A DNA stretch of 64,000 nucleotides from Chromatiaceae bacterium (GCA_016714645.1 JADKCI010000004.1:310001-374000); one strand, 5' to 3'. Counted from the first letter of the stretch, positions 1-9,261 are shown. Notes: generated by a model not told the origin, from the sequence alone. A program made the numbers and translations.

Positions 1-1
1 C

Positions 2-1783
2 CTCACCGCCCACATCCCCGAACTCATGTTCGCCTCTCTGCTGCTCTTTTTGCTCACCGGTTTTCCGGTGGCCTTCTCCCTGGCCGCCGTGGGCATGACC
101 TGGGGCTTCATCGGCATGGAGCTGGGCCTGCTGCCGCCGATTCTCTTCCAGGCCTTGCCCCTGAGGGTCTTTGGCATCATGCAGAACGAGACCCTGCTGG
201 CCATTCCCTTCTTCACCCTCATGGGCCTGATCCTGGAACGGAGCGGCATGGCGGAGGACCTCCTCGACACCGTCGGCCAGGTCTTTGGGCCCATCCGCGG
301 CGGCGTGGCCCTGGCGGTGATTCTCGTCGGGGCCTTGCTGGCCGCGACCACCGGCGTGGTGGCGGCCTCGGTCATCTCCATGGGTCTCATCTCCCTGCCG
401 ATCATGCTGCGCTATGGTTACAGCCCGGCGATCGCCTCCGGCACCATCACCGCCTCGGGAACCCTGGCGCAGATCATCCCGCCCTCCCTGGTGCTGATCG
501 TCATGGCCGACCAGCTCGGCCGTAGCGTTGGCGACCTCTACATGGGCGCCTTCATCCCGGCCTTCAGTCTGGTGGGGCTCTTTGCGCTCTTCATCATCCT
601 CCTGGCCATCTTCAAGCCGAGCCTGGTGCCGGCCCTGCCCCCCGAGGCGCGCACCTACCAGGAGCCCAACGGCCGCTCCGGCCTGCGCTCCCTGGCGATC
701 TTTACGCTGATCATCGTCGCCCTCGCCGTGGCCTTTGGACTCCATTACGGCGAGATCCTGACGGCTATCGAGGGCACCCTGGTCAAGCCGGCCCTGGACG
801 AGACCATCGTCGTGGGCCTTACTGGCGGCACCCTGCTGGCTTGGGTCGGCGCTGTCATCAACCAGGGGCTGCACCTGGGCCTGCTGTCGCGCATCACCGA
901 GCGCGTCACCTTCGTCCTGATCCCGCCCCTCATCCTCATCTTCCTGGTGCTCGGCACCATCTTCCTGGGCGTGGCAACCCCCACCGAGGGCGGCGCCATG
1001 GGGGCCGTCGGCGGCCTGATCCTGGCCATGGCCCGCGGCAAGCTGAGCTGGAGCCTGTTCCGGCAGTCCCTCGACTCCACCGCCCGGCTCTCGGCCTTCG
1101 TGCTCTTCATCCTCATCGGCTCGACCATCTTCAGCTTCACCTTTACCGCAGTCGATGGCCAACTCTGGGTCGAGCATCTCTTCGACAAGCTGCCAGGGGG
1201 CGAGATCGGCTTCCTGGTGTTCGTCAACTTCGTCATCTTCATCCTGGGCTTCTTCATCGACTACTTCGAGATCGCCTTCATCCTGGTGCCCCTGCTGGCG
1301 CCGGTGGCGGACAAGATGGGCATCGATCTGGTGTGGTTCGGCGTCCTGCTGGCGATGAACCTCCAGACCTCCTTCCTGACGCCGCCCTTCGGCTTCTCCC
1401 TCTTTTTCCTGCGCAGCGTGGCCCCGGCGCAGGCTTATATCGACCGCATTACTCACCGGCGCGTCGAGGGCGTCAAGACCCTGGATATCTACCGGGGCTC
1501 GATCCCCTTCGTCATCATCCAGATCGCCATGGTCGCCACCCTGGTCGCCTTTCCCGGACTGGTCACTAATGCCCTGCACAAGGGTGTCCAGGTCGATCTG
1601 GATACCGTAAATATCGAGGTGCAGAGCGGCGGCGGAGATTGGGGGCAGGGCGGAAATAATTGGGGCAACGAGGCGCCCAGCGAGGGTGGCGATGCTGGTG
1701 AAAATCCCCCACGGGGTGATACGGAGGAGTCCAGAGCCGATCCCCCCAACCCCGACTGGGGCAATCCCCGGAGTGGCTGGTAA
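2..1783 (+). CDS. TRAP transporter large permease (DctM-like), 5' partial
   Basis: Large membrane subunit of a tripartite ATP-independent periplasmic transporter, which imports organic anions or similar solutes with a cation gradient. The frame is open to the window edge; the first ATG (base 26) falls inside the first membrane helix, so the true start is probably just outside. The protein is almost wholly hydrophobic, with DctM-like segments GFPVAFSLA near the start and TPTEGGAMGAVGG and LTPPFGFSLFFLR further on. At about 590 residues it belongs to the long DctM class rather than the usual 430. Odd feature: the last 55 or so residues form a hydrophilic Gly/Asn/Trp/Pro tail not expected in DctM. 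The small permease and binding protein would lie upstream, outside the window. Substrate unknown. Confidence 0.88.
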   Translation, partial: LTAHIPELMFASLLLFLLTGFPVAFSLAAVGMTWGFIGMELGLLPPILFQALPLRVFGIMQNETLLAIPFFTLMGLILERSGMAEDLLDTVGQVFGPIRGGVALAVILVGALLAATTGVVAASVISMGLISLPIMLRYGYSPAIASGTITASGTLAQIIPPSLVLIVMADQLGRSVGDLYMGAFIPAFSLVGLFALFIILLAIFKPSLVPALPPEARTYQEPNGRSGLRSLAIFTLIIVALAVAFGLHYGEILTAIEGTLVKPALDETIVVGLTGGTLLAWVGAVINQGLHLGLLSRITERVTFVLIPPLILIFLVLGTIFLGVATPTEGGAMGAVGGLILAMARGKLSWSLFRQSLDSTARLSAFVLFILIGSTIFSFTFTAVDGQLWVEHLFDKLPGGEIGFLVFVNFVIFILGFFIDYFEIAFILVPLLAPVADKMGIDLVWFGVLLAMNLQTSFLTPPFGFSLFFLRSVAPAQAYIDRITHRRVEGVKTLDIYRGSIPFVIIQIAMVATLVAFPGLVTNALHKGVQVDLDTVNIEVQSGGGDWGQGGNNWGNEAPSEGGDAGENPPRGDTEESRADPPNPDWGNPRSGW

Positions 1784-1785
1784 CC

Positions 1786-1834
1786 CCCCACGTGGGGTGG
1801 ACCGGAGCATTTCGCGCGCGCCCTCGGGCGCGCG
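1786..1834 (+). terminator. two GC-rich hairpins after the TRAP gene
   Basis: Three bases after the TRAP stop codon there is a perfect 12-bp palindrome (1786-1797), then a strong hairpin with 9-bp arms (1815-1823 and 1826-1834). There is no T-run, so this is a terminator-like or mRNA-end structure rather than a classical intrinsic terminator. Confidence 0.4.
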
Positions 1835-1934
1835 TTGGCTGATGGCCCACGCATTCTTTGCTCTATACTAGAACTTACCCGCCCGGATCCTGGCTGTACT
1901 CGGCGGCTTCCACCGTTGAACTCGAGGAGGCCCG

Positions 1935-2135
1935 ATGCGCCGTTCTAATCTGATCCGACAGCGCCTGACCGCGCTGGCCTTTTTAGGCGCCTTCGTCTTC
2001 TTTTCGCCCCTGGTGCTGCTGTTCGACCGGGTGGTGGTCCCCGGGGGGATGCCCCTGCTCTACTTCTATCTCTTCGGGGCCTGGGCGCTGATCATCGGCT
2101 TGAGCGCCTGGATCCTGGGAATGGACGGGGAATGA
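1935..2135 (+). CDS. small two-helix membrane protein upstream of symporter kinase
   Basis: 66-residue protein with two hydrophobic helices (about residues 12-30 and 38-60) and a short acidic end. A very good ribosome site (GAGGAGG, 1924-1930) lies four bases before the ATG. It ends 43 bases before the symporter-kinase gene, so the two are probably co-transcribed. By position it resembles the small membrane subunits that accompany sodium:solute symporters (as DUF4212/YjcH-type proteins accompany ActP), but I cannot assign it to that family by sequence. It may help assemble or tune the kinase sensor. A -10-like TATACT at 1864-1869 has no convincing -35 box. Confidence 0.7.
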   Translation: MRRSNLIRQRLTALAFLGAFVFFSPLVLLFDRVVVPGGMPLLYFYLFGAWALIIGLSAWILGMDGE

Positions 2136-2178
2136 GCCCTGGGTCCCCTGGGATGGCCTGGCGGATGGCGCGGCCTTG

Positions 2179-4941
2179 ATGACGATCAGCGGGCCCCTCA
2201 TCGCCGGCGTTGCCTTCGTCTATCTCGGGCTGCTCTTCGCCCTGGCCCATTGGGCGGACCGGCGAGCGGACCAAGGGCGGTCGGTGATCGCGCGGCCCAC
2301 GGTCTATGCCCTGTCCCTGGCGGTCTATTGCACGGCCTGGACCTTTTACGGCAGCGTGGGGCGGGCGGCCAACGGCGGGCTGGGCTTCTTGACCATCTAC
2401 CTCGGGCCCACCCTGGCAGCCCTGCTGTGGGGGTCGCTGCTCGTGAAGATGGTGCGGGTGAGCAAGGCGGAGCGCATCACCTCCATCGCCGATTTCATCG
2501 CCTCGCGTTATGGCAAGAGTCACCTCCTGGGTGGCCTGGTGACCCTGATCGCCGTGGTGGGGGTCGTGCCCTACATTGCCTTGCAACTCAAGGCCATCTC
2601 CCGCAGTTTCACCATCCTGCTGGAGTACCCGGCCATCGTCATGCCGGACCCGGCGGCCACCTTGCCCATCTGGCACGATACGGCTTTCGTGGTGGCCCTG
2701 CTGCTGGCCCTTTTCACCATCCTCTTCGGCACCCGTCACCTGGACGCCAGCGAACGCCACGAGGGCCTGGTGGCAGCCATCGCCTTCGAATCCATCGTCA
2801 AACTGGCGGCCTTCCTGGCGGTAGGGCTCTTCGTGGTCCTGGGCGTCTTCGGGGACGTCAGCCTCGGTACCGCCACCCAGGAGTTGGGGACCGCGGGGGG
2901 GAGCGCTCAGGCCCTGTTCGAGCCCCGCATCGGTAACTTCGCCGATTGGTTCGCCATCTCGCTGCTGGCGGGGCTGGCGGTCATGTTCCTGCCGCGTCAG
3001 TTTCAGGTGGCGGTGGTGGAGATCAGCGACGAGCGCCATATCCAGCGCGCCATCTGGCTGTTCCCCCTCTATCTGTTTCTCATCAATCTCTTTGTCATCC
3101 CCATTGCCCTGGCGGGGGTGCTGACTTTCGGCGCGGGCGGGGTGGATGCGGACAGCTTTGTCCTGACTCTGCCCATGGCCCATGGCCACCCCTGGCTGGC
3201 TCTCTTCGTCTTCATCGGCGGCCTCTCGGCGGCTACCGGGATGGTGATCGTGGAGACCATCGCCCTCTCCACCATGGTCAGCAATGATCTAATGCTACCG
3301 GTCCTGCTGCGGCGCTGGCAGGGCCTGCCACCCGAGGCGGATATGGGCAAGCTGCTGTTGCGCATCCGGCGTGGGGCCATCGTCGCCATTCTGCTGCTGG
3401 GTTACCTCTATTACCGGCTGGCCGGGGATGCCTATGCCTTGGTGAGCATCGGCCTCATCAGCTTTGCCGCCGTCGCCCAGTTCGCCCCGCCCATCATCGC
3501 CGGCCTCTATTGGCGCGGTGGGACCCGTGGTGGGGCCCTGGCGGGGCTGACGGCGGGTTTCGCCGTCTGGCTCTACACCCTGCTGATCCCCTCCTTCGCC
3601 AAATCTGGCTGGCTGCCCCTGGGTTTCCTGGAGCAGGGCCCCTTCGGCATTGAACTCTTGAAGCCTCAGGCCTTGTTGGGGTTGGCCGGCCTCAATGAAA
3701 TCACCCATGCCCTCGTCTGGAGCCTGACGGCCAATATCGGCGCCTTCCTGATCGTGTCGTCGCGACGGATGCCCAACGCGGAGGAGATGGCCCAGGCCAG
3801 CGCCTTCGTGGATGCCCTCAAGAATCCACGGCGGGCCCAGCTGGCCCTGTGGCGAGGTAACGCCGAGGTGGCGGAGTTGCTGGCCCTGGCGGAGCGCTTC
3901 CTGGGCGCTGAGCGGGCGCGGACGGCCTTTGCCCGCTTTGCTAGCTCCCGAGGTGTGGCTCGGGTGGCGGACCTGCCGGCGGATGCCCGCACCGTCCATT
4001 TTGCCGAGACCCTGCTCTCGGGCGCCATCGGCGGTGCCTCGGCGCGGGTCATGGTTGCTTCCGTTACCCAGGAGGAGGCCCTAGGCCTGGACGAGGTCCT
4101 GGATATCCTCGACGAGGCCTCCCAGATCCGGGCCTACAGCCACGAACTGGAGCGTAAGTCCCAAGAGTTGGAGGCGGCGACGGCGGAGCTGCGGGCGGCC
4201 AATCTGCGGCTCCAGGAGTTGGATCGCCTGAAGGACGATTTCATGTCCTCCGTCACCCATGAGCTGCGTACGCCCCTGGCCTCCATCCGAGCCTTTTCGG
4301 AAATTTTGCACGACGCCCCAGACCTGGATGAGGCGGAGCGCCAACGTTTCCTTGGCATCCTGGTTAGCGAGACCGAGCGCCTGTCGCGCCTGGTCAATCA
4401 GGTCCTGGACCTGGCCAAGATCGAATCCGGCCACGCCGACTGGCGGGCAGAGGACGTAGACCTGGTGGAGGTCATCGAACAGGCGGTGATCAGCGTGGGA
4501 CGGCTTCTGGAAGAGGCGGGCCTGAAGTTGGAGATGGACCTGGCGACCGGGGCGAGCCCCCTGGTCCGGGCGGACCGCGACCGCATGATGCAGGTGATGG
4601 TGAATCTGCTGGCGAATGCCGTCAAGTTTTCCCCCCGAGGGTCCGGACGTATCGTCGTGCAACTGGAGGAGGTGGCCGCCGGCTGGCGGGCCAGCGTTAC
4701 GGACAATGGCCCGGGCATACCGGCCGCGGAACTGGAGAAGGTCTTCAAAAAATTTCACCAAGCCAGTGCGGGCGGCAAAAAACCCCTGGGGACTGGCCTG
4801 GGTCTGCCCATCTGTAAGCAGATCATCGAGCATTTTAATGGCCGAATCTGGGCGGAATGCCCCCCGGAAGGGGGCGCCCGCCTCGTTTTTGAGTTACCTT
4901 TCGGGCAGCGGGGTCCCCATGACGCGATGGGGCCCTCATGA
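2179..4941 (+). CDS. sodium:solute symporter-fused sensor histidine kinase
   Basis: Inner-membrane receptor kinase in which an SSS-type transporter forms the sensor. Residues 1 to about 500 carry some 13 hydrophobic helices with SSS features (AVYCTAWTFYGSVG, ITSIADFIASRYGKS). Next comes a helical region of about 100 residues resembling the STAC linker of CbrA/CrbS kinases, a short coiled coil (about 650-685), and a HisKA domain with the phospho-acceptor His near residue 694 (VTHELRTPLAS). The C-terminal HATPase has the N-box (NLLANAVKFSP) and G-boxes (TDNGPGIP, GTGLGLPICKQII). No PAS domain is visible. I chose ATG 2179; a TTG sits directly before it and the ribosome site is weak. The receiver gene follows after 33 bases. 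Known relatives respond to acetate, histidine or other carbon sources; the ligand here is unknown. Confidence 0.92.
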   Translation: MTISGPLIAGVAFVYLGLLFALAHWADRRADQGRSVIARPTVYALSLAVYCTAWTFYGSVGRAANGGLGFLTIYLGPTLAALLWGSLLVKMVRVSKAERITSIADFIASRYGKSHLLGGLVTLIAVVGVVPYIALQLKAISRSFTILLEYPAIVMPDPAATLPIWHDTAFVVALLLALFTILFGTRHLDASERHEGLVAAIAFESIVKLAAFLAVGLFVVLGVFGDVSLGTATQELGTAGGSAQALFEPRIGNFADWFAISLLAGLAVMFLPRQFQVAVVEISDERHIQRAIWLFPLYLFLINLFVIPIALAGVLTFGAGGVDADSFVLTLPMAHGHPWLALFVFIGGLSAATGMVIVETIALSTMVSNDLMLPVLLRRWQGLPPEADMGKLLLRIRRGAIVAILLLGYLYYRLAGDAYALVSIGLISFAAVAQFAPPIIAGLYWRGGTRGGALAGLTAGFAVWLYTLLIPSFAKSGWLPLGFLEQGPFGIELLKPQALLGLAGLNEITHALVWSLTANIGAFLIVSSRRMPNAEEMAQASAFVDALKNPRRAQLALWRGNAEVAELLALAERFLGAERARTAFARFASSRGVARVADLPADARTVHFAETLLSGAIGGASARVMVASVTQEEALGLDEVLDILDEASQIRAYSHELERKSQELEAATAELRAANLRLQELDRLKDDFMSSVTHELRTPLASIRAFSEILHDAPDLDEAERQRFLGILVSETERLSRLVNQVLDLAKIESGHADWRAEDVDLVEVIEQAVISVGRLLEEAGLKLEMDLATGASPLVRADRDRMMQVMVNLLANAVKFSPRGSGRIVVQLEEVAAGWRASVTDNGPGIPAAELEKVFKKFHQASAGGKKPLGTGLGLPICKQIIEHFNGRIWAECPPEGGARLVFELPFGQRGPHDAMGPS

Positions 4942-4974
4942 TCCTAACGAGCCACTAGAGGTGCGGAACCCGGT

Positions 4975-5358
4975 ATGAGCAAGCAAGTCCTGATCGTCGA
5001 TGACGAGCCCAACATTGTTATTTCCCTGGAGTTTCTCATGAAACGCGAGGGCTTCGCGGTGGCGGTGGCCCGGGATGGCGAGGAGGGTCTCGCCGCCATC
5101 CGGGCGGGGCGTCCCGATCTGGTGGTACTCGACGTCATGATGCCCAGGCGCAACGGTTACGAGGTGTTGGCGGCGGTGCGCGCCGACCCCTCCCTGGCGG
5201 GGGTGCGCATCCTCATGCTGACCGCCAAGGGCCGTCCGGCCGAGAGCGAAAAGGGGCTGGAGCTGGGAGCCGATGCCTATATGCCCAAGCCCTTCTCCAC
5301 CCGCGAATTAGTGGACAAGGCTAAGTCCCTGCTGGCCGAGGGGGACCGGCAGCCATGA
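4975..5358 (+). CDS. single-domain response regulator (receiver only)
   Basis: 127-residue CheY-like receiver with no output domain. Acidic pocket D9-D10, phospho-acceptor D53 (VVLDVMMP), conserved T83 and K105 (MPKPF) are all present. It lies directly downstream of the symporter kinase and is its probable phosphorylation target. Its last four bases overlap the start of the DUF294 gene (ATGA), indicating translational coupling. CrbR/CbrB-type partners of related kinases carry DNA-binding domains, whereas this one must act through a protein partner, plausibly the coupled CBS/DUF294 protein. That last step is inference. Confidence 0.93.
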   Translation: MSKQVLIVDDEPNIVISLEFLMKREGFAVAVARDGEEGLAAIRAGRPDLVVLDVMMPRRNGYEVLAAVRADPSLAGVRILMLTAKGRPAESEKGLELGADAYMPKPFSTRELVDKAKSLLAEGDRQP

Positions 5359-6830
5359 GTGCCTCCCTCAACCCCGCCCAGGCCGGGGCCAACGGCGGCG
5401 CCCTGGGCCTGGAAGGCGATCAGGCCCCCTTGCGGAGTCTGGCCAGTCGGTCGCCCCTGGTGATGTCCCCGGCCGCGACCCTGCGCGAGGTGCTCTACGC
5501 CATCAGTCAGGGCCGCGAGGACGCCGTGGTGGTGGCCGACGAGGCCAGCCAGTTGCCCCTGGGCCTGGTGACCCTGCGGGAACTCCTGCACGTCATCACC
5601 TTCGAGGGTGGCGATCTGGATGCCCCGGTGGCCGCCCACATGACCGGTGCCCCCCTGACGGCGGCGGCGGATTCCCCCGCCCACCGCGCCAAGGTCCTGA
5701 TGGCCAAGAAGGGGGTCGGGCATATCCTGCTGGTGGAGGCGGATGGCCGTTTTTGTGGCCTGGTTCATCAGGCGGACCTGCTGGGGCTGCGCGCCGGCGG
5801 GGCCGAGGTGCTCATCGCCGCCATCGCCGCCACCCGTGACCTCAAGGGCATGGTCCTCGTCGCCGACCAGGTGCGCCGCCGTGGGGCGGAGCTGTTTAAC
5901 GCGGGCATGGGGGTCGAGGCCATCTGCCAGTGGATGTCGGGCCTCAATGACCTCATCGCCATGCGCGTCATCGAGTTGATCGAGGACGAATTTGACCTGC
6001 CGGCGGTGCCCTGGTGCTGGCTCCTCTTCGGTTCCGAGGGCCGCCTGGAGCAGACCTTCACCACCGATCAGGACAATGGCCTCATCTTCGAGCCCAGCAA
6101 TGTCGGGGACACCGAGGCCCTGCGCGCCGCCTTCCTGCCTTTTGCCCAGGCCGTCAATGACGCCCTGCATTACTGTGGGTTCGAGCGGTGCCGGGGCGGC
6201 ATCATGGCCAGTAACCCGGACTGCTGCCTCAGCAGCGATGAGTGGATGGCGCGGTTTTCGAGCTGGCTAAGGGTGCCGGACCCCGAGGCCCTGCTCCAGG
6301 GCACCATCTTTTTCGACTTCCGCCCTGTCTATGGTCGCTACGAAGTGGTGGACCGGCTGCGGGCCTGGTTGATGGCCAAGGCCCCGGAACATCCCCTCTT
6401 CTTGCGCCTCCTGGCGGAACTGGCCTTGGGGGTGGCGCCGCCCTTGGGCTGGGCCGGCCGCTTTATCTATGACCGCAACCGCGCCTTTCCCCATACCCTG
6501 GACCTCAAGCTCCAGGGTGCCCGCCTCTTTGTCGATGTGGCCCGCGTCGCCAGCCTGGCCAAGGGCATCTGGGCCACCAGCACCGCCGACCGCCTGCGCG
6601 CCGCCGGTACCGGCCCCGGCCGCTCCGCCGAGGACATCGCCGCCGAGGTCGAGGGCTTTCACCTGGTGCAGCGCTTCCGCATCCGCCAGCAACTGGCGAC
6701 CCCGGACCATGACGCCGCCAATCGCGTGGACCCCGCCGGCCTCAACGAACTCAACCGGCTCATGCTCAAGGAGGCCCTCAAGCAGGCCAAAAAGATGCAG
6801 GCGCGACTGCGGCAGGCATATAGCCTCTGA
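5355..6830 (+). CDS. CBS-pair/DUF294 nucleotidyltransferase-like protein
   Basis: 491-residue cytosolic protein. Residues about 22-150 form two CBS motifs (VMSPAATLREVLYAI and MTGAPLTAAADS starting them), likely a nucleotide-sensing module. Near residue 225 is a nucleotidyltransferase motif of the DUF294 family (LFGSEGRLEQTFTTDQDN), followed by the DUF294 C-terminal substrate-binding-like domain. Many relatives (about 620 aa) have an additional N-terminal cyclic-nucleotide-binding domain, which is absent here. In other proteobacteria such proteins sit beside ActP, CrbS-type kinases and acetyl-CoA synthetase genes. The ATGA overlap with the receiver gene makes this the likely output or modulator of the signalling cassette. 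Whether it transfers nucleotides is not known to me. Confidence 0.87.
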   Translation: MSASLNPAQAGANGGALGLEGDQAPLRSLASRSPLVMSPAATLREVLYAISQGREDAVVVADEASQLPLGLVTLRELLHVITFEGGDLDAPVAAHMTGAPLTAAADSPAHRAKVLMAKKGVGHILLVEADGRFCGLVHQADLLGLRAGGAEVLIAAIAATRDLKGMVLVADQVRRRGAELFNAGMGVEAICQWMSGLNDLIAMRVIELIEDEFDLPAVPWCWLLFGSEGRLEQTFTTDQDNGLIFEPSNVGDTEALRAAFLPFAQAVNDALHYCGFERCRGGIMASNPDCCLSSDEWMARFSSWLRVPDPEALLQGTIFFDFRPVYGRYEVVDRLRAWLMAKAPEHPLFLRLLAELALGVAPPLGWAGRFIYDRNRAFPHTLDLKLQGARLFVDVARVASLAKGIWATSTADRLRAAGTGPGRSAEDIAAEVEGFHLVQRFRIRQQLATPDHDAANRVDPAGLNELNRLMLKEALKQAKKMQARLRQAYSL

Positions 6831-6838
6831 CCTGGACC

Positions 6839-6857
6839 CCGGGGTTCAGAACCCCGG
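6839..6857. terminator. hairpin between convergent genes
   Basis: Perfect 8-bp stem (6839-6846 with 6850-6857) and a three-base loop between the converging DUF294 and rlmI genes. It covers the rlmI stop codon and could end transcription in both directions. No T-run is present. Confidence 0.45.
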
Positions 6858-8045
6858 CACCGCCCGCAGGAAGCAGGTCTTGAGATAGGCGGTTTCGGGG
6901 ATGGCCGGGTGGATGGGGTGGTCCGGTCCCTGGCCGCCGGACTCCAGCAGTTGCAGACCGATATTGGCGCGGCGGGCGCCCTGCTGGATGGTGCGCAGAA
7001 ACTCGTCGCGGCCCAGGTGGAAGGAGCAGGAGGAGGTCACCAGCAGGCCGCCGGGTTCCAGCACCTCCAGGCCGAGGCGATTGAGGCGCTGATAGGCCTG
7101 GAGGCCCTCGCGCTCGTCCTTGCGGCGCTTGATGAAGGCCGGCGGATCGAGCATGACCAGGTCGAAGCGCTCGCCCTGGTCCTTGAGCAGGCGCAGCACC
7201 TCGAAGGCATCGCCCTGGACGCCCGTGATCTGGTCCAGCAGACCATTGCGCTCCGCATTCTCGCCCACCCGCTCCAGAGCCGTCGCCGAGCTATCGACGC
7301 AGACGACCTCCTCGGCGCCGAGGCTGGCCGCCCGCAGCCCCCAGGCGCCGATATAACTGCAGACATCCAGGGCGCGCCGGGGCTGGCAAAAGCGCGCCAG
7401 GCGGTCGCGATTCTCCGCCTGGTCGTAGAACCAGCCGGTCTTTTGGCCCGTCAGCGGCGAGACCAGGAAGCGGTTGCCGTGCTCCGGGACCTCGATGTCG
7501 GCCGGCGGCGCGCCCAGTACCACCTCGTTGGCCAGGGGTAAGCCCTCCAGTTCGCGCACGGAGGTGTCGTTGCGCAGCAGGATGCTGGTGGGGCCCACCA
7601 CCTCCTCCAGGGCCGCCAGGATCTCGGGGCGCGCCCGTTCCATGCCGGCGGTGGTGATCTGGACCACCAGCAGGTCGCCGTAGCGGTCCACCACCAGGCC
7701 GGGGAGACCATCACTTTCGCCAAAGACGAGCCGGTAGAAGGGCTGGTCGTAGAGTTGCTCGCGCAGTGCCAGGGCCTGGCTGATCCGCTGCTCCCACAGG
7801 GCCGGGCCCAGGGGCCGGCGGGGGTCATGGGTGACCAGGCGGGCGCAGATCAGGGAGTGGGGGTTGACGTAGCCGTGGCCGAGGGGATGGCCGCCGTGGC
7901 TGAGTATCTGGACCGCCTGGCCGGGCTCGAAGCCCTTGAGCGGCGTCGCCTGGGTATCGACCTCGTTGCTGTAAATCCAGCAGTGGCCGGCGAGCAGGCG
8001 GCGATCCTGGTCTTTGTTGAGGCGCAGGGAGGCAAGGCTGGTCAT
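6846..8045 (-). CDS. rlmI: 23S rRNA (cytosine-C5) methyltransferase RlmI-like
   Basis: 399-residue class I SAM-dependent methyltransferase of the RlmI (YccW) type, which methylates cytosine 1962 of 23S rRNA in E. coli. The N-terminus is a PUA-like domain (SLRLNKDQDRRLLAGHCWIY), the SAM-binding motif is ALDVCSYIGAWGLRAASLG, the active-site region has VMLDPPAFIKRRKDE, and the catalytic-Cys motif is TSSCSFHL. Length matches E. coli RlmI (396). I chose ATG 8045; an in-frame extension upstream is Pro/Arg-rich and has no family similarity. It lies downstream of the acyltransferase on the same strand. Other YccW-like paralogues exist, so the exact site is inferred. Confidence 0.88.
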   Translation of the reverse strand: MTSLASLRLNKDQDRRLLAGHCWIYSNEVDTQATPLKGFEPGQAVQILSHGGHPLGHGYVNPHSLICARLVTHDPRRPLGPALWEQRISQALALREQLYDQPFYRLVFGESDGLPGLVVDRYGDLLVVQITTAGMERARPEILAALEEVVGPTSILLRNDTSVRELEGLPLANEVVLGAPPADIEVPEHGNRFLVSPLTGQKTGWFYDQAENRDRLARFCQPRRALDVCSYIGAWGLRAASLGAEEVVCVDSSATALERVGENAERNGLLDQITGVQGDAFEVLRLLKDQGERFDLVMLDPPAFIKRRKDEREGLQAYQRLNRLGLEVLEPGGLLVTSSCSFHLGRDEFLRTIQQGARRANIGLQLLESGGQGPDHPIHPAIPETAYLKTCFLRAVPGF

Positions 8046-8187
8046 GTTGTCTGTTTCTCGGCGGTGGCCTTGCCCTGGCTCGGCGCTGGGCGTGGCGATG
8101 GACTGGGGATGGCTTGGATGTTGGGCCTGGCAGATTAACAGATTCGCGGCCTCGGGTTGGCGGCGGTATGGGTGCGCGGGCTGGTGC

Positions 8188-9261
8188 TCAGGCGGCCGAT
8201 GAGGAAGCGGGCCAGCGCGAGGGGATCTTCCTCGCCAGGTGGGAGCCATACTCAATGCTCCGTCTCTCGATGAGGTACCAGGAAAGAAATCCCATCACGA
8301 CCGAAATAAAAATAGCCGATATCTGGTTGAAGCGGATGCCGTAATCAACAAAGAATAAGACCAGTATCTGCTGAACGGGCCATCCCCATAGATAAATTCC
8401 ATAGGAAATGTCCGCGGTCGGCTTGAGGCGAACGAGAATATCGTGGCTTGACAACTGAATGATCGACATGAACAGGGCGAGATAGAAAAGATAAAAATTA
8501 CAGCAGGATTGCTTGAGCAATAAAAAGGCTATCCAGGCCGCCAGGCAGGGCATCCAGCCGATATCCACCTTGTCTTTCCAGATAGCCAGCAGAGCGCCGA
8601 AGGCAAAGCAGGGTGCCAGAAGCCTGATCTCCGGATTGGCTGGTAGCCAGGTGAAAATGACCGGATTTTCAAGTAATGGATCAATGAGTATTAAAATAAA
8701 AATGGGTATTGTCAGTAATCTGATCCGTGAATTCAGTAACCCCAGTATAAAGAACGAGGCAAGTGTCAAATAAGCAAATACCTCGTGGGGAATGGACCAC
8801 AGCGAGCCGTTGACGGCCCGGAAGGCGTTATTCTCGAAAACCCCAGGCAATTCATATTTGATGTTCATTGACAATCCCTTGTAAAAATACGCCAAAACCT
8901 TTTTGTTCGAAAAATACTCGGCGGGGGATTGCTCCGACAAGAGGGGTCCGAGCAGGAAGGCGGACACCAGGAGGGTGAAGGCCAGGGCCGGCCATATTCT
9001 AAAAAATCTTGCTATTAAAAACGGGATGAGGCTCCTTTTGGTAAGCAGGCTGTTGGTTACCACCAGTCCGCTCAAAAAGAAAAATATTTTCACGGCGAGG
9101 GAGCCGGAATAGTCAAACCCCAGTAATCCCTTAAGCACGTCCCCTGACCCGGTGGACGGCAAGATCGCGTAGGCATGGCCATAAATGACCATGAGGGCGG
9201 AGATAATCCTGAAAATATCTAAATTATTTTTTTCTTTATTCAGGATTTCTTGCAACAGCAT
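8188..9261 (-). CDS. acyltransferase 3 (OafA/YrhL-like) membrane protein
   Basis: 357-residue integral membrane acyltransferase with about ten hydrophobic helices. The family signature appears at the start: an N-terminal soluble stretch, then DIFRIISALMVIYGHAYAI with the conserved His in helix one, and FFLSGLVVTNSLL. Members O-acetylate or O-acylate cell-surface sugars such as O-antigen, exopolysaccharide or Nod factor. Base composition is clearly lower in GC than both neighbours (runs of A/T, codons such as AAA and ATT), which points to acquisition by transfer. It begins 31 bases after the gatB stop and may be read from the gatB promoter. Substrate unknown. Confidence 0.88.
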   Translation of the reverse strand: MLLQEILNKEKNNLDIFRIISALMVIYGHAYAILPSTGSGDVLKGLLGFDYSGSLAVKIFFFLSGLVVTNSLLTKRSLIPFLIARFFRIWPALAFTLLVSAFLLGPLLSEQSPAEYFSNKKVLAYFYKGLSMNIKYELPGVFENNAFRAVNGSLWSIPHEVFAYLTLASFFILGLLNSRIRLLTIPIFILILIDPLLENPVIFTWLPANPEIRLLAPCFAFGALLAIWKDKVDIGWMPCLAAWIAFLLLKQSCCNFYLFYLALFMSIIQLSSHDILVRLKPTADISYGIYLWGWPVQQILVLFFVDYGIRFNQISAIFISVVMGFLSWYLIERRSIEYGSHLARKIPSRWPASSSAA

